Notes under the pieces: generated by a model
Databases searched by the model: none
What the model was told of the DNA's origin: nothing
What the model saw: the letters and a program-made list of their open reading frames with translations, nothing else
Program-made: the position numbers and the translations under genes
Assembly: GCA_933207985.1 (NCBI GenBank)
Contig: OW240916.1
Coordinates: 318,064,842-318,128,841, forward strand
Reading direction: 5' to 3'
DNA from: Pelobates cultripes
Lineage: Eukaryota > Chordata > Amphibia > Anura > Pelobatidae
Length of the DNA: 64,000 nt
Shown here: positions 33,392 through 42,425 of the stretch, one piece after another
Position numbering within the stretch: position 1 is the first letter of the stretch
How the letters are laid out: each line of letters begins with the position of its first letter

Positions 33392-34890
33392 GGTTATGTC
33401 TGGCATGAGGTGAGAATTTTTGCCCTCTCTGTTTTTTATAGCAGCTATGAAGGTTCTTTCTCTCTGTTTTTTTTTAGTGCATGTGCTAAAAGACGGCCGC
33501 ATTTGCCTCCCTGTGCGTAGTAAAGGCTCTTCGTGAGTGTCAGTTTACGTTAGGTTTGGGTACTTAGGTGAATGTTGAGTTCTGTTCTTTTTTGAATCAG
33601 TTTATTGTATGTATCCAGAGTTAGGTTGGCTTTGTGAGTCTCTTCCAGCCCCCTGATTTCCCTGAGGAGTTGCGTTACGTGTGTGCTCTGTTGCTTTTTA
33701 TGATTGGAGGCCAGTTGGATGAGTGTACCCCTGATTGGGCATTTGTGTTCCTCCCAGATATTCGGGTATGTGGATTCGGGGTGTTGTTTGTTGGCGAAAA
33801 AGTGTTCTAATTCTGCTGAAATACGGTTGAATATTTCGGGGTCATTTAGGAGCGTGTCATTAAGTTTCCATTGGGACCTTGACGTGTATAAGGAAGTGAT
33901 AGTTATGGTCATGGCAAGTGGAGCATGATCAGACCAGGTGATCGGGCCATATGAGCAAGAGGATATCAGGTTGAGGAACCTGTGGGGGAGGAAGAACAAG
34001 TCAATCCTCGAATAAGAGCCTGTTGTATGAGAGTAATAAGAGTAATCCCTTTGAGATGGGTAACATGATCTCCAATAGTCGAATAGTTGGTGCGAGACTA
34101 ATAGGCATTGGGTATTTGCTCTAGTTGATGTGAGGTATGTGTGAGCGTGGGAGGTAGTGTCTAGAGTGCTGTCTAGTGAGATATTGGATTAAGAGTCCCT
34201 CTGTGAAAGACTCCAGTTTTTTGAGTATCTTGTTGAAAGCTGAGAGTTGTTTCCTATTGGGTAGATATATGTTTGCCAGGGTGGTCGTGGTGTTACCTAT
34301 TATTCCCTTTAGGAATATGAATCTCCCTTGCTCATCTTCTGCGTGTTCCTTGTATGTGAAAGGGAGACGAGAACTCAGTATGATTGCCACTCCCCTGGAT
34401 TTGGACTCTGAGTAGTTGCTAAAGTAGCCCTTTAGATATTTATTGTTTTTGAATGAGGGAGCAGAACCTGCTCTCTCTATTCTATCTCTGAGTACCCAGT
34501 GCGTTTCCTGACTCAGACACCAGGTGACTGTGGATGTAGCCTCTGTGAAATTCCTGTGGATTAGAGAAACACAATAAACATCTCTATCTAATGCGGTCAA
34601 GACGCATCAGCTCAAACAGCTCAGTAGCTGATACTTTATACGATGCAGATGCTTGCACTGTACGTGTCCCCTGTTAGATGCTCTACTGTGAGTTGTAAAA
34701 TCTAGTTCATCAATAACCTTTTTACCTCCCTGCGGAAGCATCAAAACTCATATAAGAGCCATTGCTCATGGTTGCATACCAAGAGGGTCTTCTTACGTGT
34801 CCTTATATGGCCAGAGTTTTAGGTAAAAGGTCTTACATCATTATGATCATAGCTCTATAGCAGGGCTGCCCAAAAGGTAGATCCCCAGAA

Positions 34891-35347
34891 CAGGGCCGGA
34901 CTGTGAAAAAAATTAGGCCCGGGCATTTTTCAATCAGAGCGGCCCCCCATTATGCCTGGGGGGTGGGGAGCCATGCTGCCTTCCCTGGTGGTCCAGTGGT
35001 GAGAGTGAACTCTAACCTGCAGGCTAGAGTTCACTCTCCCGAGAGAGCGTTGCCGCGGCAATGCTCAGAATCCCGCGAGAGGACCGGCGGAGCTGCTGGT
35101 TAGAGCTCTGCCGGGTCCTCTCTCCTCCTTCCCTCACCCAGCCGGCGGCCGCATCTCCCTGTCTGTGGGCCGGTGAGGGAGATCTTTGATCTACCCACCA
35201 GCCCATGGAGGCACACAGCAGGGCCGGCGCTCGGATAGCACTGGCCCTGCAGGGGCCGGCCGGAGAGATCCCCTGCCGGCCTGGGCCCCAGGCCATCGCA
35301 GCCCACTGGGCATTTGCCCGGTATGCCCGATGGCCAGTCCGGGCCTG
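34891..35347. mobile_element. hAT-type MITE, 457 bp
   Basis: Ends CAGGGCCGGACTG and CAGTCCGGGCCTG are inverted complements with one mismatch. They are flanked by CCCCAGAA (34883-34890) and CCCCAGAT (35348-35355), an 8-bp duplication with one change. An internal hairpin ('AGAGTGAACTCTA' / 'TAGAGTTCACTCT') at about 34999-35038 resembles one in the element at 35886-36909. Confidence 0.85.
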
Positions 35348-35885
35348 CCCCAGATGTTGTATAACTAAAACTCCTATGATGCTTTGCATGCCTTTTTGGG
35401 CAAAGGACCACACAGGCTTGTTGTCTGTTTGTTCTCTGACTTTGAAGACTTCTCTCTGCCTTCCTGAGTCTATCAATTAAAGGAACACTATATGGTCAGG
35501 AAAACAAAATTCCTGACACTATAGTTTTAAAACTGTTTAGGTCCCGGACTCCTTGTCCCCACTTAAAAAGATGAAAAACTCCCATTTTCCACCAGCACCA
35601 CACCACCTCCTTGGCTGGGATCAAACTTGATTATCTCAGCTAATCCAATGCTTTCTCATAGGAAATCAATGGAAGGCTATTGCGCATGCGCAGAAAAATG
35701 CTGCACTGCGCCAATCAGCATCTCCTTATAGAGGTACATTAAATCAATGCATCTCTATGAGGTATGTTCAGCATTTCCATACAGAGCGCGGAGACACTGA
35801 ATGTTAGTACTGCACATTGAGCATTACTGACCCAGGAAACACCTCTTGTGGCTGTCTGACTGCCTCTGGAGGTGTCACTAGGGAG

Positions 35886-36909
35886 CAGTGGTGGATCCGG
35901 GGGGGGCAACGGGACAATTGCCCCCCCCCCCGAGAAATCCGACGGTCTCCCTCTCCCCTTCCAGCACATGTAGGTGCTAGCAGTGCAATGTGCCTGCGGA
36001 CCGGAGGGGAGATCAGAGATCTCCCTCCCCGGTCCGCAGGCACTGTGTTGACGGCCGGCAGGGGAGGGATAGGGAGGAGAGAGAGGACCCGGGAGCTCAG
36101 GCTGCAGCCCCTCCGGGTCCTCCTCTCGCGAGATTTGGAGCGTTGTCGTGGTTACCACGGCAATGCTCCAAATCTCGCGAGTGTGAACTCTAGCCCTGGA
36201 GCGCGGGCTAGAGTTCACTCCTACCACTGGGACCACCAATGAATCCCCCACTGGACCACCAGGGACTAAGAAGTGTCCCCCCACCCCCCCAGTAAAGGTA
36301 AGAATGGAGGGGGGACATAGAATATTTATATTAAATAAAAAAAATATATATTATTAAAAAAAAAACCCTACCCTTATCACACACACACACACTGCCCCCC
36401 CATACACACACATTGCCCCCATACTGCCCCCCATATACACATACTGCCCCCCATACACACACTGCCCCCATATACACTACCCCATACACACACACTGCCC
36501 CCATACACTGCCGCCCCATACACACACATTGCCCACACACACACACACTGCAACTGTTACACACACATACTGTCCCACACATACACTGCATCCCTGACAT
36601 ACACTGCCGCCCTCACACACACTACAACCTTCACACACACACACTGCTCACACACTGTCCCCCTCAGACACACTGCACCCCTTACACACACCACTGCTCC
36701 TATGCCCTACTACTGCCCCATTTCCCAGCAGACCTCAGGTAAGTTGCCAAACTGTTCTTAAACGGTTTGACTACTTACTCTGGGAGGGGGTCCCGGCACT
36801 ATTGACACCATAACCACTACACTGAGCTGTAGTGGTTATTGTGTCAGGATTATTTCTTTAAATAATCTACAAGTGCCCCTCCCGAGATTAGGCTCTGGAT
36901 TCGCCACTG
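35886..36909. mobile_element. hAT-type non-autonomous element, 1024 bp
   Basis: Left end 'CAGTGGTGGATCCGG' and right end '...GGATTCGCCACTG' are inverted, flanked by a perfect 8-bp duplication CTAGGGAG (35878-35885 and 36910-36917). Inside are a GC-rich palindromic region (about 36120-36225) and a CA-rich minisatellite. No transposase frame. Confidence 0.9.
36380..36680. repeat. CACACACTGCCCCCATA minisatellite
   Basis: Short units with 'CATACACACACATTGCCCCC' as a typical member. It is the reverse-complement relative of the array at 21594-21773. Confidence 0.9.
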
Positions 36910-37041
36910 CTAGGGAGCAATGTAAACACTGCCTTTTCTCTGAAAAGACTGTTTATATTACAAAGTCTGCAGGGACGGGCTATAAACACCAGAACAACTA
37001 CATTAAGCTGCAGTTGTTCTGGTGACTATACTGTCCCTTTA

Positions 37042-37667
37042 CCATCTGCTGTTGAGCAACCATATTATTATTATATTATATGTATATTAACATCATAGCA
37101 AGCCACCCAACAAGAAGAAAAAGAAGAGAAATATATATTATAAGAAGTGATATTTCTAAAACTATTTAGTATTAACTAAACTGCTGTGTTTACACAAGAT
37201 CTAGAAATTATACTCCCTGATCATATTGAAGTGTGTTTTTCAAGGTTCCATAAAAAAGCAAATAAAACAGTAGTAATTCTGGTGTGAACTTTGGAATTCA
37301 AGTCTTTGTTTAGAGTTATTGGAGGTGTAGTTGTCAGGAAAGCCCGGTTTGAGAAAGGGTGAAACATACCGAGGTCCCAATTGAGGAGACAATATATATA
37401 TTTATTTATTTTTTGGGTTAGGTGCACATAGCCGTATATGGAGTAAGTTCCAGTGTAAGCGTAGGATAGTATAAAAGAGCAAGTAGTTTGTGGTGTGCCG
37501 GGACCGACAATACGGTAGGCCTGTAAATAAAGAGGGTCCACCAAGGGGTAAAAGAGAGGAAAAGAAAAGGAAAGTGTTGAAAATGTGGAGTGGTGGGAAG
37601 GTCGTGCAAATGCTAACCTCGAACGGTATGGAGCCAGGTAAGGGGTGTGCCTTAAATAGATAAGTGT
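37042..37667. other. Unassigned repeat-like DNA
   Basis: The block at about 37418-37520 (cacatagccgtatat... to ...acggtaggcct) recurs at about 38795-38880, on the other side of the solo LTR. It is either an older duplication or two copies of one repeat. Minus-strand open frames here (for example 37221-37697) have no domain I recognise. Confidence 0.4.
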
Positions 37668-38740
37668 TGTGACGAGAGCAATCTCGCCACATTGCATTGG
37701 AGAAGCCTGGTTGCTCGCCTGTTGCCTTTGGATTATGGCCCCATGTTAAAAGGCTTGATTTTTCCCCTGCAAAGACAAGAAAGCCGGGTCATTTGGTGCT
37801 TGCCCTGTTTGAGCAGTGATACCCAGATAGCTATGCCATGGAGCCCATTCGTATAATGAAAGACTATGGGAAAGACTTTGGCTCCATGGCAATTGAACTG
37901 TATGTGTGTGCTCTAAGCGCCATTCAGTAATAATGTGCGCTCAGACCTAAGCTATCTGGGCATATGTTGCATGTCTGTATTTTATGTCATAAATGTAACC
38001 TTGTGTATTTTATTATATTTTACTGTCTTTTTGCTACCATGTGTTCAATGGAGTTTTGCCTCTGTCTTTGGAGATAATTGGATTACTTCACAATTATCTC
38101 CAGGATAGAAGACTCTGTGGAACTGGTTTTGGGCAGAAAAGCCATGCTTCCTGTGGTCACAAAGGACTACGATCTATCTTTTGAACCACTGGACCAATTT
38201 GTATGATTTTGACGTATGTTTGTATTTGGAGTACGCTGATTCTGAAAATGTAAGTTTATGTGAATGTGATGCATACTTTTCAAGTTATGAATAATGTGGA
38301 AAATTGTATTTCTCTGCTTGTGCTAAATTACATTACCCATTGTGTAAGGTAATTGTATCACAAGCAGAGGGGAGGAATTTGTGTGGGAGTGTCTGAGTGT
38401 ATTGTATGTGTTTATTGGTTGTGTTCCAAAACCCTGTGGGTGGTACTAATGTGTAAGAATGTGTACATAAGCACAATAAACCCACAGCTTTGACTGTTCA
38501 CTGCTTGACCCTCAACACGGAGCTTTGTCTCGTTCTTGGGGGGATTTATTGTATGCTGTTCCAGTTTGACTGCTAGGAGTGTAAACCTATTCGTATGGTT
38601 TTTCCTATTCGGCTGCTTACAGCATTCATATGGTTTCCTGTTCGGCGGATTGGTGTTCTGCAGTAGCTGTGCCTGTGTCTCTGGAAGGGAAGATCTACTA
38701 AACGGCGGTTTAACCCTTTTATGCTGAGGGTGCCGTTACA
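37668..38740 (+). mobile_element. Solo LTR, 1073 bp
   Basis: Starts TGTGACG and ends CCGTTACA, flanked by the 5-bp duplication AGTGT (37663-37667, 38741-38745). An 'ACATAAGCACAATAAACCC' stretch near 38465 has the look of promoter/poly(A) signals. No internal coding remains, so the parent (a gypsy-like element or endogenous retrovirus) cannot be named. Confidence 0.85.
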
Positions 38741-38745
38741 AGTGT

Positions 38746-39026
38746 ATAATCATAAGCCCCTCCCATAATTACAGGCCAACCGGCCTTAATACTTGGGGCA
38801 CATAGCCATATATCAAGTAAGGATAGTATAAAAGAGTAAGTCGGTTGTGGTGTGCCGGGACCGATTATACGGTAGGCCACTATATCTCAATGTAATGATT
38901 TTAGTACATAGCTGCTGTACCTTTTCTCAGACAATATAAAACATGGCCAGTTCTGTGAGACAACAATGCTTGCCTTTGGCCAAGAACACATCTTTAGCGA
39001 GTCTGTAGAGGCACTACCTCCTTAAG
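38746..39026. other. Unassigned DNA
   Basis: Holds the second copy of the block described at 37418-37520; nothing else recognised. Confidence 0.35.
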
Positions 39027-39695
39027 AATACAAAACACAAAAAACAGGTTGCGCTGAATACTGTGTGTATTAAGTTCAATAAAACAATTATTTTGAAGAT
39101 CCTGGCTTGGAATCATCCAGGCTTCAGTTGGTGATGAGTATATGTAACAAAACAGAAAATAACCAATTATAGTGCAGATAGCCAAATACTTTATGTAGGA
39201 CACACAGTAAGGATATGTGGGATCACACTCACATTTGTCAGAGCTATAGACCAGCTCTGAGTAAAACAGCATACAGCAGTATAATCCCCACTGGTGGATA
39301 TGTAGCTCTTTAGGTATAAGTCTCGCAGCATCCAGATGAATATAAAAAAGTAAAACATAAAAAGCAAACAATAGTGCTTACTAAGTAAAACCAAAAAGAA
39401 GTAAAAATATAAATGGTCATTTACTCACATTTAGTAGAGCAGTAAGAGATAGCGCGGGGATGGTATGATCCCCACCAAGGATATAATGTTGAGATTGTCC
39501 TGAAGGCAGTCCTCACCAGGCATTGGGTGTAGAGTAGCGTTTTAAATGTTCCAGGAACAATAAAAAACAACGTTCTGTTTTGTTACATATACTCCTCACC
39601 AACTGAAGCCGACAATTCCAAGCCAGGATAAAAGAATTGTTTTATTGGATTTAATACACACAGAATTCAGTGCGACAATTTTTGTGTTTTGTATT
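39027..39695. mobile_element. Inverted-repeat element with about 130-bp arms
   Basis: Begins AATACAAAACAC and ends GTGTTTTGTATT. The 'GGCTTCAGTTGGTGATGAGTA' region (about 39118-39140) recurs inverted near 39585-39610, as does the 'GTAACAAAACAG' string. The unpaired middle (39150-39570) has no coding frame. No target duplication is visible, so the superfamily is not assigned. Confidence 0.7.
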
Positions 39696-39857
39696 GTTTT
39701 GCTTGTACTATAACCACTGCAGTTTATTTACTTTGGAAGCATAATCTTTAGTCCTTGCATCCCTTGTTTTTAGAAATCTACTTCACACCCCCTATAATTT
39801 TTAATCCCTTTAGCTATTAGAACATTAACAGGAACAAAAGAAAATTCAATCATTATA

Positions 39858-39935
39858 ACAGGGACACTATAGGCACCCAGACCACTTCAGCTCATTGAAG
39901 TGGTCTGGGTGCAATGTCCCATGTCCCTTAATTAT
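39858..39935. repeat. MITE-family hairpin
   Basis: 'GGGACACTATAGGCACCCAG' and 'ACCACTTCAG...TGAAGTGGT' form a perfect short stem; same terminal motif as 20637 and 22788. Confidence 0.65.
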
Positions 39936-40139
39936 TTCAGTTTCTGAGATATACTTTCCTATGGGGAAATCCTAATGCGAATGTGGCCATTGCCGCGCAT
40001 GCGCTTTAGGTCTCCCCCGCCAAAACTGAAAACATGCTGTTGCAGCTCGCACATGTCCTCTGGGGGCTGATAACCTCCATTTTGATTTGACTCAATCTGA
40101 CAAACATAGCTGAGCTTTATTCCGTAAACACCAAGAGGC

Positions 40140-41859
40140 AAACAATTAAAACCTAAATTGCTAAACCTTAGCAAAAATAGACACGGATAGGCTTTGATAT
40201 CGGAGACATGCTGCGGCAGGCCAGTGGAGGGACGAGACCAAAGATGGCCAACCATCCTGCAACGTACTCTGACCTCTCAGACGACATGTCCCCTGATGAG
40301 GACAGCGAGATCCCACTTGCAAATCCAAAAGTTGCCCAACAGCACACTGACCGAGACAATGCACCAGTGACGGCGGCGGTGCTGAAAGCACTCCTGGCAG
40401 ATCTCCAGAGGAACATCCAGACGGATGTTGCACTAATCCGCACAGATTTACAAGGCCTTACGGGCAGACTAGCGGTGGTGGAAGCCGCGTCCGATACCCA
40501 GGCCCAACAGATTGCCACACTTCAGGAGGCGGTTCGAGGGCTCCAGCGCCACAGCGAACAAGCTGATCGCCGCTTCTCCGCAATAGAAGATTGGAGGCGG
40601 AAGAATAATATAAAGATTAGGGGCATCTCGGATGAGGTGCCGACAGCGGAATTACCGCACCTCCTGAGGCACCTACTGAGCACTATACTTACCCCAAGAC
40701 AGGGCAAGCTAGTGGGAATAGAGGGGTTCTTTCGTGTACCCAAATCCCCAAGAGCACCGGACGACGTACCGAGGGACATGGTCATCCAGCTAATGAGCGG
40801 AAGAGATAAAGCAGCGGTGATGGCGGCGGTCAGAGACCACGCGCCATATAAATTTGAGGACATGTCTCTCACCTTCTTCCCAGACCTATCAGGGAGTACG
40901 CTAGCTTGGAGAAGATCGCTCCGACCTTTCACATCACTCCTCCGACAGAAGCAGATTCCTTACCAATGGCGGCAATCCCGCACCTTACTGATCCAGCACG
41001 GGGGAAACAAGCTCCAGATCAGAGATCTCGAAGAGGCAAAGGCCACACTACCCACCCTCAACCTACCTCTTGACGCCCTGTCATCTACCGGAGCGGAGGC
41101 GGCAGGCCGCACGCCACACCAATGGAACCCGGACACAGTGATCCCGTTCTCACCCCGACGGCAGAACAAGGGAGGAACTGCAGCGGCCATCACCTGAGGA
41201 CATTGAATAGATGGACTGCCCGCTAATACCACGTCCTTAGGCTCGGCCTAGTGCACCAGTTATATATTTCTATAGTTTTACACGGTTTAAAATGCTAACC
41301 TTTCTGTTGATTTTTCCGCTCCCTGCTATACATATCTTGGCCACATGTTCCCACCTAACCCTACTGACATGTACACAAGAGAGGGCTCCCCCACAAACAG
41401 CCCACCTGAAGCCCGACAGCTCCCCTTGAGCCACTTACACTACCCCCCCCACACACCTCCTAAGACCGTAGTACCTATAACACAGCTATGACAAGCACCG
41501 GAGGCAGCCAGCAACGAACCTCCTACATACTCCAGCACACACACTAGCTGGGCCGCACGTCAGAACGCAGAGCACCACCACTGCAACCCAGTTGATTAAA
41601 GCCACAACACACCAGAGATGCATAAGAGGGCCCGGAGCTGGAGGGCCAACCATATACCTACCAACTCACATAGTCAGTGTCACACTATACCCCACCGGAA
41701 CGACAACACTTAAAAATTAAAAATGTGACATGTAAATGCTTGCCATGATACTGATGTTCCTTGAATGTATTACCATAGTTCGGTATAGCTATCGTGGCGT
41801 ACCGAACTTGTATGTTAACCTGCGCACAACATAAATAAAGAATTAAAAAAAAAAAAAAA
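40140..41859 (+). mobile_element. L1-type element with ORF1 only (copy 2)
   Basis: ORF1 at 40208-41197 is followed by about 640 bp of 3' UTR ending 'AATAAAGAATTA' + poly(A) to 41859. No ORF2 and no ORF2 remnant. Its poly(A) ends exactly where F2RL1 copy A homology to copy B begins (41860 corresponds to 55337), so it inserted only beside copy A. The 5' boundary is approximate and I found no target duplication. Confidence 0.7.
40208..41197 (+). CDS. L1-type ORF1 protein, intact
   Basis: 329 codons without a break. An acidic/polar N-terminus (1-50, 'SDLSDDMSPDEDSE') is followed by a coiled coil (about 55-135, 'LRTDLQGLTGRLAVVEAASD'-type heptads). The RRM starts at 'WRRKNNIKIRGISDEVP' (about 133-149) and the C-terminal domain holds 'PRDMVIQLMSGRDKA' and 'APYKFEDMSLTFFPDLSGST' (about 190-235). 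Same layout as the ORF1p at 13366-14334, but the sequences are clearly diverged, so these are not two copies of one recent burst. The role (RNA binding, trimerisation, retrotransposition particle) is known for L1 ORF1p. Confidence 0.8.
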   Translation: MLRQASGGTRPKMANHPATYSDLSDDMSPDEDSEIPLANPKVAQQHTDRDNAPVTAAVLKALLADLQRNIQTDVALIRTDLQGLTGRLAVVEAASDTQAQQIATLQEAVRGLQRHSEQADRRFSAIEDWRRKNNIKIRGISDEVPTAELPHLLRHLLSTILTPRQGKLVGIEGFFRVPKSPRAPDDVPRDMVIQLMSGRDKAAVMAAVRDHAPYKFEDMSLTFFPDLSGSTLAWRRSLRPFTSLLRQKQIPYQWRQSRTLLIQHGGNKLQIRDLEEAKATLPTLNLPLDALSSTGAEAAGRTPHQWNPDTVIPFSPRRQNKGGTAAAIT

Positions 41860-42425
41860 TGCAGAATTAGGTCCTGCACTTAAACTCCGACTACTCCTGG
41901 GCAGCAGCAATGACTATAGTGCACATCAGCCCCAATACTTACAAATAAAAAAAACAAAGAGAAAAAAGTTATTTGCGCACTAACCCAAATCGCTGTGTAC
42001 ATTTAGTTTATCTTATGTTTAAAAATAATGAAAGAAAAATAAGTGACAAAAATTATTAATTCAAAAAAGCTAACCTACAAAGTGACAGTGATGCTGTAAT
42101 TTATTTCCGGCAGCATGTGAATCCTGCATACTTCATGGCAGCAGTTTTGCTGTGCTCGCCGTCTGCGTGTGTCAGACAGTTTGTGTATTTGTAATGCTCG
42201 GACTGAGCACACCCTGTGTCACTGGCATCTGATCGCTGTATCTGTGCAGCTCAGGTAAGGACTTGCCCTGTTTTGGTTTCAGGGGCGGAGTTTGGAGAGT
42301 CAGTGACATCACAGCCAGGTGAGACAGTCCCTGATCCTCATGCAGTGATCATTCTCCGCTGAGTTCTGTATCAGTGAGGATTTACCTGCTGAACATTCTA
42401 ACCCAGGAATCCGGACAGGGATTGT
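41860..42425 (+). promoter_or_regulatory. F2RL1 copy A upstream region
   Basis: From 41860 this matches 55337-55888 almost base for base. A GC-box-like 'AGGGGCGGAG' is at 42291-42300 and a CRE-like 'GTGACATCAC' at about 42303-42312. No clear TATA box. The transcription start is unknown, so calling this promoter plus 5' UTR is inference from position. Confidence 0.45.

Larger units (their letters stand above)
30249..34600 (-). pseudogene. L1/Tx1-type LINE ORF2 (EN-RT-C-terminal) pseudogene
   Basis: Read on the minus strand. An APE-type endonuclease starts near 34600 ('SQETHW', 'SKSRGVAIILSS', 'TLANIYLPNR') and ends with 'TWSDHAPLAM' at about 33905-33940. The linker carries 'YYAQGGKCGR'-type sequence near 33500, and RT opens near 33280 ('GPDGF'). 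After the solo-LTR insertion, RT continues in frame with 'LPKPGKDLTQCGSYRPITL', 'DQSGFVSGRQ', '[20 protein letters not shown]' and 'FADDM' (about 32035-32050). The C-terminal part, with a Cys-rich segment ('CDQCWRCHHPSGTVSHIW'), runs to 30249. Several frame breaks make it inactive. The ORF2 type matches what ORF1-only L1-type elements would need to move, but a link is only inference. Confidence 0.85.
35477..37041. mobile_element. Outer MITE ('TTAAAGGAACACTATA' ends) with nested hAT-type element
   Basis: Left end 'TTAAAGGAACACTATATGGT' and right end 'GGTGACTATACTGTCCCTTTA' are inverted relatives. A local hairpin ('CCAGAACAACTACATTAAGC...GTTGTTCTGG') lies near the right end. Removing the nested element 35886-36909 leaves a unit of about 530 bp. 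Confidence 0.6.

Noticed and set aside
36331..36742. His/Thr/Pro-rich and Cys/Val/Gly-rich frames
   Set aside because: Translation of the CA-rich minisatellite.
42240..42310. Possible extra 5' exon or mini-intron (CAGGTAAGG...TTTCAGGGG)
   Set aside because: The implied intron would be under 50 bp, too short for a vertebrate; no transcript evidence.
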